DNA of 64,000 bases from Lactarius indigo (lineage: Eukaryota > Basidiomycota > Agaricomycetes > Russulales > Russulaceae), in assembly GCA_025766275.1 (NCBI GenBank), contig JAFKAC010000042.1, forward strand, positions 248,001 to 312,000. Direction: 5' to 3'. Each line of letters begins with the position of its first letter. Positions within the stretch are counted from its first letter, which is position 1. A program made the translations under genes and the position numbers. The notes beneath the pieces are model-generated. The model did not search any database and was not told where the DNA came from. It saw nothing but the letters and a program-made list of their open reading frames with translations. Shown here piece by piece: positions 11,975 through 21,066 of this stretch.

Positions 11975-12661
11975 TGTGGCGAACTCACTGTCACTCGACA
12001 GCGAGGGATACGGTTGAAGACGACGGCGGGCGAAGTAGAGACGGAGAGAGCGTCGAAGATGACGAAGAGGAGGCGTTCTTGGCTCAAAGAAGGTAGTGGC
12101 GCACACAAGGTGGGGCACTCGAAGGAGCTGAGAGGCAAGAGGGGAAGATGTCACAAGTGGACAGTCTGAGGGACTGTCCGTAGAATTGCACCAGCTTATA
12201 TACTACAGGGGGTGGTCTGTGCGTCGGTTTAGGGCAGGCTTAGGGCCTGCCCACGGGTGCTGCGCAGTACTGCGCAAAGGAACATTCTAGAGACATCTAA
12301 CAATAGAGTCCAATCGGAAGGGGTTTAAACATAGAACAACTGCGCCGCAGTTGATGGTGCAATCTTGCATCAGAATGGCGTGATTCCGCAGTCAATGCGG
12401 GAATCCCCGAGGGGTGGTGACTTGGGTGATTATCTTCGTTGATTGATAAACGATCAACCGTTGATTGATACACGTGCAGGTAGGTATGCATGTGACTTGG
12501 AAAGACAGAGTAATCACGTGACACATCACGTGACCGTCGGAGAGCGAAATTCAAACTCCGATTTCGGATTTCCCCTTTAGGAAGTTGATGACATAAGCCC
12601 GGTCCGGTCCGGTCCGGTCCTAAGCGCCTTGAGTCACGACCCAGTTTATAGGTTCGTGACA
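11975..12661 (-). repeat. 3' LTR of element D
   Basis: Ends TGTCACGAAC...TTCGCCACA on the minus strand. Its U3 part holds several CACGTG boxes, four tandem GGTCC units (12600-12620), and the 16-bp palindrome TGCGCAGTACTGCGCA. The purine tract AAAAAGGGGATAC (12662-12676) borders it on the internal side. Confidence 0.96.
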
Positions 12662-12672
12662 GTATCCCCTTT

Positions 12673-15600
12673 TTAACGTCGTGCTATTCCACTAGCACTA
12701 GTTGACTTTGGTTTAGGGGCACCGGGGTTGGCCTTGTGAAATTGGCTAACAAGGTCTTGCGCATGGGTCATTTGGGAGGAGGGGAGCCAGGAGTTTTCAG
12801 AGTCGGGGTACCCCTTCCATTTGATCAAGTAAAGTACGCCTTTCTTGTTGGGCGATACCTTTGACTGCAGGATCCTTTCGATTTCATAGTGTTCGTCTTC
12901 CCCTTGGACAATTTCGGGGGGTGGTCGGGTGAAGTTAGGGCCGTGCGTGGTGTTTTCTTTGTATGGGGAGATCAAGGAATTATGGAAGACTGGGTGGATT
13001 CGCCATGTCTTTGGGAGTTGGAGTTTGCAGTTAACTCCCCAGGAGGATAGGACTTTAAAAGGACCATGGCGGCGGGGGGCGAGTTTAGCTTTGGGGTGGG
13101 TAGTGTGGATATTAGTCCCTTCCAGCCAGACTAGATCGCCTTCGTTGAACACGCGGGGGGTCGTGATTGACTTGGAATTTCTCATTACTTCTGCAGCGAC
13201 TTTGAGGGCTGCAGTGACTTCAGAGCGAATTCGGTTCAATGCGTCTAGTCTTTCCTCGGCTGCGGGTATCTTGCTATTGAAGTGGATGGGGGGAATGAAC
13301 TCCGGGTTGTACCCATACCACACTTCAAAGGGTGACTTGTGAGTTGCACTGTGCTGTCGTGCGTTGTGTGCGAATTCCATGAACGGGACTAGGTCTACCC
13401 AGTTGTCTTGTTGGAAGTTACAGAAGACGCGGAGGTACTGCTCGAGTTCTTGATTTACGCGTTTGGTTTCTCCATCTGTTTGCGGATGGAAAGCCGTGGA
13501 CAGGGTAGATTTGACTCCTAATTTATTCCAGATTTCTTGCATTACTTTTGATGCAAATTGAGGGCCTCTGTCAGAAATGACTTGTCGGGGTAGACCAGTA
13601 CGTCTCCAGACATTTTCCAGGTAAAGTTGAGCAGTTTCGTCTGCTGTGATGGTCTTGTTACACGGGGAAATGACTACTGCTTTACTGAGTCGGTCAACGA
13701 CTACGAACAACGAGTCGTAGTTGTGGGAGGAGGGGAGGTCGGTGATGAAGTCCATTGTGATGGTTCCCCAGATTTCTTCAGGAATAGCATTGGGTTGCAG
13801 GGGTACTTGGGTTCGTGGTTTAATTTTCGTAGACTGGCAGGTGGCACATCCATCGACGTATTCTTTGACAAACGTTGACATCCCTGGCCACCAAAAGTCT
13901 CGGGAAAGGAGTTCATAAGTCTTCCATCGCCCTGGATGTCCTGTAGCGATGTGGTCGTGATACTGAGTTACGATGTCTCTTCGTAAGTTGTCGTCTTTGG
14001 GTATGTAGATTTGTCCTCGGAATAAGATGACGCCATCTTCTAGATTCCACTCTTCTAGCCCCTTGGTTAAGGAACGGGGGCCATTCTTCAAGAGGGTTTC
14101 TAAGGCTGTGCTGACTTCTTTGTCATAGGTGTGTGTGTTTCGGATGCGTTGTCGAAGAGTATTATCACCGTAAATGGTAACTGCAGTTCTTTGTACTGCA
14201 TTAACCGAGAAAAATTTTGTGTCCAGGAGCACTCGTTTTTCATCTTCATCCGCTATCCCCTTTTTATGGTCTGGACGCCGGGACAGTGCATCAGACTTGT
14301 TCTGAGCACCAGGTTTGTGGATGATGATGAACTGGAAGCGAGAGAGGAACAGGGCCCAACGGGCTTGTCGGCGGGAAAGTTTCTGCTTTGTGGTAAAATA
14401 GACAAGGTTGCCATGGTCAGACCAGATTTCAGTAACGTCATCCCGTCCTTCCAGGTAGTGGCGGAAGGCATGCAAGGCATGGATGATGGCAAGAAGTTCC
14501 TTGTCACAGATTTCGTAGTGACGTTCGGCAGGAAGGAGGGATTTGGAAAGGAAAGCGACGGGGTGCCATCGTTGCAAGGCATCCGGTTGTTCAAGAATGG
14601 CACCGGTAGCAAAATCGCTTGCGTCGGTGATGAGACGGAAAGGCTTGGAATGGTCAGGCAGGGCGAGGACAGGAGCTTCGGTGAAACATTTAATCAGGGT
14701 GCGGAAAGCGGTTTCCGCTGCGGTATCCCAAGAAAAGGGGACGTTTTTCTTGGTTAGGTCGAACAATGGGCGGGCAATGGTGGAGTAGTCTTTAATGAAG
14801 CGTCGATAGAAATTGCAAAAGCCTAGGAAAGCCTGCACTTGTTTAACAGTGCGTGGAGTGGGCCATTGAGTAATACCTGCAACTTTTGCAGGGTCCATAG
14901 AAACTTGGCCATCGGAAATGACGATTCCGAGGTATTCGACGGAAGTTTGTGCAAATGTACATTTTTCAGGTTTTAGGTAGAGATCGTGGCGCTCCAGTCG
15001 TTGAAGCACGTCGTGCGTCAATGCTGTGAGTGAGGAGGCATCTTCTGTGAAGATCAAGATGTCGTCGAGGTAGACTACAACATGTCCACCATCGATCAAG
15101 GACTCAAAGATCTGGTTCATAAATGTCTGGAAGGTGGCAGGGGCGTTGCAAAGGCCGAAAGTCATTACTGTGGGTTCAAAGAGTCCCAAGGATGTTTTGA
15201 AGGCTGCCTTGTACTCATCGCCTTCTCGGATACGGATATTGTTGTATCCCCAACGAATATCTAGCTTGGTAAAGTAGCGCGCGCCGTGGAGTTTGTCGAT
15301 AAGTTCAGGGATAAGGGGAAGGGGGGCTGCGTTCTTAATGGTTATATCATTGAGGGCACGGTAGTCTTGTACAGGTCGGAGTTTGCCATCCTTTTTATCG
15401 ACAAAGAAAAAGGGGGAGGCCATGGGTGACTTAGATGGTCGAATGTAACCTTTCTTTAGGTGTTCCGAGATGTATTCCTTGAGGGCATCGGATTCCTTTG
15501 GCGTAAGTCGATAGATGCCACAATTCTTCATAGTGGCTCCTGGTTTGAGGTCAATTGCGTGATCCCAGGGCTGATGTTGGGGTAGTCGGTGAGACGCGAT

Positions 15601-16442
15601 TTCGCTGAATACTTTAGTATATCGTTGGAAGTGGCTCGGAATGTGGTCGGTGGAAGGCTTAGGTGCAGTGCGTGCTGCTATCTTGGTGCTTGTAGTTATC
15701 TTTGCTCGGATGGCAAGGTGGTCATACTTGCTAAAGCTGTGGATCCACAGCCAGGGTTCGCAGGCATCTTGGATAAAGGTGGGTTCCAGGGGTTCAATTT
15801 CGTTTTCCACGGGGAGACAGGTTTCTTGGTCAGGGTCAAGTTCCAGGATGTTAATAGTTGTGTGTCGTGTTTGTGGTGTCTTTGAAGAAATGACGACCGC
15901 TGAGGAGGACAGGGTACAGGTTCTTGGGCATCGTGTGAAGGCTATTTTTGGTTGGTGCCAGTCGATTTCAGGGTTATGTGCTTGGAGCCAATCTGTTCCT
16001 AAGATTATATCGTGCTCCCCTAGAGTAGTTGCATAGAGCTCCACGGTTTCGTCGTGGTAGTCGTTATCAGAAGTTCTGATCCGTAGCCTCTGGATCGTAG
16101 TATACCTAACAGATCCCGTCTTGTTGGGAGACCCGTCCACGTTTCTAACTGGTAAGGGTTTAATTAGTGTCCTCATTGTTAGGTTGTTTGCACGCGCAAA
16201 CCCATCATCCACGATGATGCCCTCCGCGCCACTGTCCAACAGGGCACGGGCACTGATTTCTTTGCCAGACTTCTTTCCTACTAGTGTAACTCTGAGAACA
16301 ATTGAAGGAGCTCTCCTATTCCGAATTGTTTCTGCAGGTACATGCTCGGCTCCGAACGTCTCTAGTAGGGAAAGGCCGTGTACAACGCTACTGGCACGAA
16401 TACTTCCAATCGACAGTGCTACGATGGAAGAGCCTAAAAATC
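12673..16442 (-). CDS. pol: Pol polyprotein of element D: protease, RT, RNase H, integrase, chromodomain
   Basis: Open frame of about 1,256 codons. It becomes open at 16442, right at the gag stop, in the -1 frame, with a TGA in this frame a few bases upstream. No own start is apparent, so it is probably made as gag-pol by frameshift. Counting from the Leu of LLDSG: protease DSG at 2-4, RT about 280-440 with YLDD at 390-393, RNase H about 530-650 (Asp539, Glu581, Asp608), integrase zinc region His763/His768 and Cys798/Cys801, DDE core with Asp830 and Asp890, chromodomain about 1118-1170 with the cage-type Tyr and Trp (YEIERIL, LIKWKGY). The third catalytic position, residue 926, is Lys (AAA) where A and C have Glu (GAA). 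This should abolish strand transfer by this copy. Gene order PR-RT-RH-IN-chromodomain is that of chromoviruses. Confidence 0.96.
16434..16442 (-). promoter_or_regulatory. Probable -1 frameshift site at the gag stop of D
   Basis: The gag frame ends GAT TTT TAG inside a run of five T. A Phe-tRNA on TTT can slip one base back onto TTT, after which TTA GGC opens pol. The pol frame is closed by TGA just upstream, so this is the only short window for fusion. The same bases occur in E (47889-47897) and in the older C (8708-8716). Confidence 0.6.
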
Positions 16443-17984
16443 CTCATTAATAGGCACCGAACGCGGACGTGCATCCGGGTCAAAAGGGAGTATCTCTCGA
16501 TATATCGCTCCTATGTTTGCTGGGTGGTCAGCAGGTTCTTCCTCCTGACTTGGTTCATCAACAAAGGCGCCGCGCGCCCTAGCGTTGTTGTTGGATTGGC
16601 CTCCTTTGGCCTTCATGGCTGCCGTCTTGGCGTGACATTCTTTAAGTACGTGGCCTGGCTTGCCACAGTATAGGCAGAGTTTATTCTTGAAGCGATACTC
16701 TCGCTCTTCCTTGGTAAGTTTGTTCCTTGGTTTGGTAGTACGAGATGAGGAAGCGTTGACATTAACGCTATCGTCCTCTGCTAGGACGGCTCGTCCTGTG
16801 GTGGGCTTATGGGTTTTGTTAAACTGGTTAATGGCGTGACCAGCGTAAATTCGATAGGCGCGATCGAATTCTCTTGCTTTCTCAACAAGGGTGTCGAAGG
16901 TGGTAGGGATAGGGGATATGCCGAGCAGCTTCATATTTAGAGCCGTTGGGATAGCTTGTCGGAAAGCGTACATCTTGGTCTGCTCGTTTGCACCACTTCG
17001 CGTAGCATGGGTCGACCATTCTTGGAACCATTCGTTGAAAGGTCGGGTCCCCATCTTTAGAGAGTACATTTTGTTCGTGGATTCCATGGCAGTGTGACCA
17101 GGAACAAAGTGTGCATCGAAGTTGGTTTTGAACTGTGCCCAGGTGCCGAAGCTAATTGCTGCACCACCGGTTGGGTTTAAGGCTTTCTTTTGCCTGTCTT
17201 GAGCCCATTCTCCTGCTGGGGTCCCAACCTTGAAATAGGTAAGGGCAGTGGATACCTTTTTGTCGTCAGAGTTAAAGATATCCTGATTTAGATGGAAGTA
17301 ATTGGCCAGGTTGTTCCAAAAGGCCTCAGCATGGTTGGGTTTGCCGTCGAAGGGCTCAGGCGCTGCGCCTAAGATTTTCGCCGGTGCAGGTGCTGCCATT
17401 GCGGTGGGTACAGGGAGGATGGATAAAGGGGGTACTGAGGAAGAGGCTTGAACAGTTAGGGGTGGTGATGGGAGTCGATGTGGGGGAACTGTTGCAGGGA
17501 AACGGCTAGGGCCGGAGGTACTAGGGGAAATCTGGGGTGTCGAGGGTCGGGAGGTTACTTGGGATAGTAGACCAGAGAGTTTTTTGGTGGTAGTGTCTAG
17601 GATTTGTGATACTTCTTCCGTATCACTTTTCGAATCGTCAGATTCACTAGGTGTATTGAAGTGGACCGGTTTATTGTTTAGGTAGATCCACTGCTCGTTC
17701 ACAAAGTTCCAACGAACGTTCTTTCCTTTGAAAGTGGCGTGTAGGGAATTGTAACTTAGGTCCTGGACTTTGTCGATACCAGGAAAGGCTTCTTTTAGGT
17801 CTTGAAAAACGATTTGGTGTTGGGTAGCGACTATTGTCCACGGGTGTTTTCCTGTAGGACTGGATATCTCCTCTTCCTTCCACTTGGCGTAGTAAAGATT
17901 GTCGGTAAGGGAAAAGTAGGGTTCGAAGAAGTATACTGGAATGTTGGCTTTTTCTTCGTCTGTGAGCGGTCGTTGCGTGTTCAT
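16434..17984 (-). CDS. gag: Gag of element D
   Basis: 516 codons, starting at ATG 17982-17984. This is the first ATG of any frame downstream of the LTR promoter. Residues 1-110 form a Trp/Tyr-rich N-terminal domain, 130-200 a Pro/Ser linker and about 205-390 the retrotransposon gag domain (EAFWNNLANYFHLN, FNEWFQEWSTHA). Residues 437-450 are a CCHC zinc knuckle (CLYCGKPGHVLKEC). It would form the virus-like particle and bind the RNA. The start overlaps the ORF3 stop as ATGA, which would allow reinitiation. The stop is the frameshift site into pol. Confidence 0.95.
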   Translation of the reverse strand: MNTQRPLTDEEKANIPVYFFEPYFSLTDNLYYAKWKEEEISSPTGKHPWTIVATQHQIVFQDLKEAFPGIDKVQDLSYNSLHATFKGKNVRWNFVNEQWIYLNNKPVHFNTPSESDDSKSDTEEVSQILDTTTKKLSGLLSQVTSRPSTPQISPSTSGPSRFPATVPPHRLPSPPLTVQASSSVPPLSILPVPTAMAAPAPAKILGAAPEPFDGKPNHAEAFWNNLANYFHLNQDIFNSDDKKVSTALTYFKVGTPAGEWAQDRQKKALNPTGGAAISFGTWAQFKTNFDAHFVPGHTAMESTNKMYSLKMGTRPFNEWFQEWSTHATRSGANEQTKMYAFRQAIPTALNMKLLGISPIPTTFDTLVEKAREFDRAYRIYAGHAINQFNKTHKPTTGRAVLAEDDSVNVNASSSRTTKPRNKLTKEEREYRFKNKLCLYCGKPGHVLKECHAKTAAMKAKGGQSNNNARARGAFVDEPSQEEEPADHPANIGAIYREILPFDPDARPRSVPINEDF

Positions 17985-18573
17985 TCACCTCTTCTGGTGA
18001 GACGGGTGACAGTCCAACTGTCCAGGTTCCAGGGGTAGTAGACTTTGTACGCAGGGAGGAGGATAGCTCTATCCGGACGGTGGGGTCTTTGTGAACGACG
18101 GATCCAATGGTATTCTTCCCAAATACCAAAGTGGGTCAGGGTTGTCTTACTTCTCCACAAGAAGTCTTGAAAATACAAGGGGTTTGTCGAAACCTCGCTT
18201 ATACGCGTAAGTGGCTGGGAAAAATACAGGGTTTCAAGATTGTGCCGGTTTTGGTACAACAGAGAACAGTGTCTTCTGAACACGTCGAGTTCTCGGGGGG
18301 TTCGGGTTGGTAGGCTCTTGGTTACTAAGATAGCTTCGGGGAGGTGACAATGGATTTCTCGGGGCTGGGTTTCGAGATACTGAGCTTCGTCGCTGCTTGT
18401 GGAATGCTGTCTTGCAGTCGGAGTTGCTTGGATACTAGGGTACACTGGTTCACTGGGATCGGCTTGGTTAATACTCGGGAGGGGAATCTGGGTGTTGGTA
18501 GCTCGACGAGCTCTGGGGGCCCTTCTTGGGGTAACAGGGGTACTAGGGGTAGAGGCTATTGGCCGATCGTCCA
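17981..18573 (-). CDS. ORF3 of element D, start codon probably made by splicing
   Basis: About 197 codons, no recognised family and no Met codon inside. The frame follows the acceptor TTCCAAG|TG (intron end at 18574). An upstream exon ending in A would give ATG-GAC-GAT. The N-terminal third is Pro/Thr/Arg-rich and basic. The C-terminal half (about 100-190) is rich in Trp, Tyr, Phe and Leu, with the motif FQDFLWRSKTTLTHFGIWEEYHW written here only in part as FQDFL and WEEYHW. No signal peptide or membrane segment is seen. It ends in an ATGA overlap with gag. The same frame is kept in E and recognisable in C. Function unknown; an accessory structural or RNA-binding role would be a guess. Confidence 0.75.
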
Positions 18574-18710
18574 CTTGGAAGCGACGATGAGTTCTTCTTT
18601 GGGCGACGTGTGAAGATGCCAGGTTAATTGCCCAATGAATTGGATCCAGGGTTTTGGCTTTGAAAATTGTCAAATTTTACACTCGTAAAATTTATTTTGA
18701 CAATCTATAC
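18574..18710 (-). promoter_or_regulatory. Candidate intron 3 of element D, ahead of ORF3
   Basis: 137 nt from GATA|GTATAG, four bases after the ORF2 stop, to CTTCCAAG|TG. A CTCAT branch-like site lies about 16 nt before the AG. Joining the exon-final A to TG creates ATG for ORF3. The donor is weaker than the two upstream ones; the LTR donor at 21122 could be used instead. The same bases are conserved in C (acceptor at 10902). Confidence 0.45.
18672..18704. repeat. AT-rich inverted repeat between ORF2 and ORF3 of D
   Basis: Arms GTCAAATTTTAC and GTAAAATTT..TTGAC around a 4-base loop (ACTC). It is also present in E and in C (near 10996-11033) with minor changes. It lies within candidate intron 3, so it could influence that splice. 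Confidence 0.55.
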
Positions 18711-18713
18711 TAT

Positions 18714-19696
18714 CTAGTCCTTTTCTCTATAAGGTAGATAGTTAACTCCAGGGGACCACAACACTACGTTGGGGGGTGTCGGGGGGGTGTTGGGACGATA
18801 ACCGCAGGTGCAGACTTCTTGAGAGCACCAACAGGGGCCTGAGGTCAGAGTTGGTCCCCAACCGTCGTTAGGGCTAGGCGGTTGGTTAGTGTCTCCGTTA
18901 TGTAGGGAGATGTCGGAGTCTGAAGATTCGTCTTCAGTTTCAGGGGAACTAGGGGGTAGCCGATCTGTAATTCGGCGGAGCAAGGGCGGAGTTCGGAAAG
19001 TTTCTCTAGCGTTGAGAATCGAGACTAACTCTGGGTCGTCAGAGGTAGAAGGGGGGTAGTGCCAGATACTTGGGTTTACAAGGTTTCGGTCGGGATTGGA
19101 CAGGGTAGTTTCCCACGTAGAGGTGGCGAAGGAGTAAGTAAACTCTGAACTATCAGAGATGACTAGACGGGGGGCAGAGTCGGGGTGAATGATCGCTCGG
19201 ATTTCTTGGAAGGAAATTTGTATTTCCTGATATGTGAGGCGGAGTCGGTCAACAAAATGAAGAGAGAAACCGTCTTCCAATTGCCGGATATAGTGGTCAC
19301 GACGAGGGGGAACGTGGACAAACCAAAGATAGTCGCTCTTGGTCCACACTAGGAGTTGATCTGTTGGGTGGTTGGTGGCGGAGACGGAGTTCGAAAGGTG
19401 CCAGTAAAGGAGTTGTTCGTCGGCAGCCTTGACGACTTCAGAAAGATCGTCAATAAACTCGTGATAAGCCCTTTCAGGGATGACTTCTCCAAAGTCAAAG
19501 AGGTCGATAAGGGTACGTAAGGCGGTAGGGGGTTCTGTCCAACAGTCAAGGCGGGGGTTGTCGATGAGGTCGTAAGTGGAAGTGACGGGGTAATAGCGGT
19601 CAAGTTGCCGCTGCCTGTGGGACTCGAAGTTAACTCGGGCTCGTGCGAGCCTCTGTTCTTCAGATAAGTTGAAGGTAAACGGAGTAGAAGGAGGCA
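18714..19696 (-). CDS. ORF2 of element D, start codon probably made by splicing
   Basis: 327 codons with no Met inside and no ATG start. The frame is closed by TAA directly before the acceptor (TTTAAG|TG, intron end 19697), so it opens exactly at the junction, and an exon ending in A would give ATG-CCT-CCT. The first 200 residues look globular with many Trp/Tyr/Phe (TYDLIDNPRLDCW, DYLWFVHVPPRRDHY). The region around 235-270 is Ser/Asp/Glu-rich. Near the C-terminus is a compact Cys cluster (CWCSQEVCTC) that may bind metal. No signal peptide or membrane segment is seen. No family recognised. The stop TAG is four bases before the candidate intron 3 donor. Confidence 0.78.
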
Positions 19697-19748
19697 CTTA
19701 AATCACTCGATTTAAGTCCAAAACCCAAATAAGTAAACACTTACTTAC
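19697..19748 (-). promoter_or_regulatory. Candidate intron 2 of element D, ahead of ORF2
   Basis: 52 nt, the usual size of introns in this window. Donor GCAAA|GTAAGT, branch-like CTTAT (CTTAC in C), acceptor TTTAAG|TG. Joining A to TG gives the ATG of ORF2. A TATATA motif lies about 45 nt upstream of the donor (19789-19797), so an internal promoter is also possible. All these bases are kept in C. Confidence 0.6.
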
Positions 19749-19804
19749 TTTGCGTTGCACTTAAAACACTCGTTTCAAGACAAGGCAAATATATAACCAC
19801 TTAT

Positions 19805-20104
19805 CTAAAGTGGCTGGTTGTCGGGAAAGGTGGAAATGAAACTAAAGGGGTCGGCAGGAATACGAGGCGAAAAACAATAAGCAAGAAGGTGGGGGGCGGA
19901 ACGAACCAAGTCCTCAAAGAAGTAAGCCTGCTGGTGAGCGTAAATTAGTCCGTCAAAAGAAAAACGTAAGTGTCCGTAAGTGGTCACAATTCTTCCGTCC
20001 AAAAAGTCCTGAATCTCTAGCGTCACCAGAGAGTCAATATATCCTGCCCTGTGTACGTTAGCGAGGGGGGCGAAGGCACGTCTCAGTCCTTCCCTGAAAT
20101 CGTA
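19805..20104 (-). pseudogene. C-terminal 100 codons of ORF1, cut off by TGA in D
   Basis: Continuation of the ORF1 frame after the TGA at 20105-20107, ending at TAG 19805-19807. In element C the stop codon position is a His codon (CAC) and the frame runs through, so the ancestral ORF1 was about 420 codons. The segment is globular (EIQDFLDGRIVTTYGHLRF, AYFFEDLVRSAP). It has no Met codon. Confidence 0.75.
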
Positions 20105-21066
20105 TCAGATAGTTCCGAGGGGGGTGTCAGGGGAGGGAAGGTCGTAGATGGCCTTGGAACAGATATACAAAGGAGGGAAGTCGGGGTGTTGAGCGGGGTC
20201 AACAACACGTGGGAAAAGGGTGTAGATGTGAGGGGGAAGAAGACGGAAAGGGGTAACAGAAGGAAAGACTGGGGGGAAATTGGCGAGCGAGGTGGCAAGG
20301 GGAACTTTACTAATCAGTTCCCGGAGGGTCGTGGAAGCGGGCCGCCAAGATTCTCCTTGGGGGGTGACGACGGCGATGTACTGGTGGGGGTGTTCTCCTT
20401 GAGAAAGGAGGCAAGGGGGGGCTTGGTAGGCGGTGGGGCCGAGGGGAGGGAGGTTCTCTTGTTCAGGGTGAGGGGCCGGAGGGAAAACGGGGCCTTGTTC
20501 GGCTACTCGCTCGTAGTCAATCGGCGAGTCGGGGGTCGCAAGACGGGAGGGGACCGGAACAGGAGACGGAGAGCGACGAGGAGTCGGAGGAAGAACAGGA
20601 GGTGGCGAAGGAGAGCCACGAAGGGAAATAGGGGGGCGGGGGGTCGGGACTCGGAGGGGAGGCGCAGACTCGGCGCGGGGTTCAGGGGACAGGGGGATGA
20701 CGTTCCCGTTGAGGTCGATGATCTCGAGGACCTCTTCGTAGAACTGGGCAACACTGGGGGACAAGGGACGAGGGGAAGGGCGAGGAGTGGCTTCTTCAGC
20801 CGGGGCGTAGGGATAAACTAGTTCGGGGGTTGCGTCCCGAACGAGGGCGACAGGGGCGGGGGGCTCGGCACCACCGAAGGTGGCGGGGGTGTAGGGGGCG
20901 GTGAAGCGAAGGCTGTCGAGGCGGACAGCAGAGGTGGAGGGGACAGGGGAGGTGCGGGAAAAGTCGAGGGGGCTACCTTGGTTGTCGAATTCTGACTGGT
21001 AGCTAGCAGAATCTCCGTCCCACTGACCGTACTGCGAGAAGTCGTACTCGTAGTTGTAGTCAGTCA
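20105..21066 (-). CDS. ORF1 of element D, start codon probably made by splicing
   Basis: About 320 codons, without any Met codon or ATG start. The frame begins at the acceptor CCCCAG|TG (intron end 21067), and a preceding exon ending in A gives ATG-ACT-GAC. The N-terminus is Tyr/Asp/Ser/Gln-rich (DYNYEYDFSQYGQW), then Pro/Ser/Ala-rich with many S-P and T-P pairs to about residue 210, then a more ordered part (HQYIAVVTPQGESW). It looks largely disordered, and no family is recognised. The TGA at 20105 truncates it compared with C. E carries the same stop. An envelope role is unlikely because there is no signal peptide, membrane span or Cys-rich ectodomain. Confidence 0.75.

Noticed and set aside
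20051..20821. 256-codon Gly/Arg-rich plus-strand frame (also 51506-52276)
   Set aside because: Antisense of the Pro/Ser-rich ORF1; composition mirrors that ORF and it breaks up in element C.
17981..21066. ORF1-ORF3 as an env-like module
   Set aside because: No signal peptide, transmembrane segment or furin-like site is seen, and they lie before gag, not after pol.
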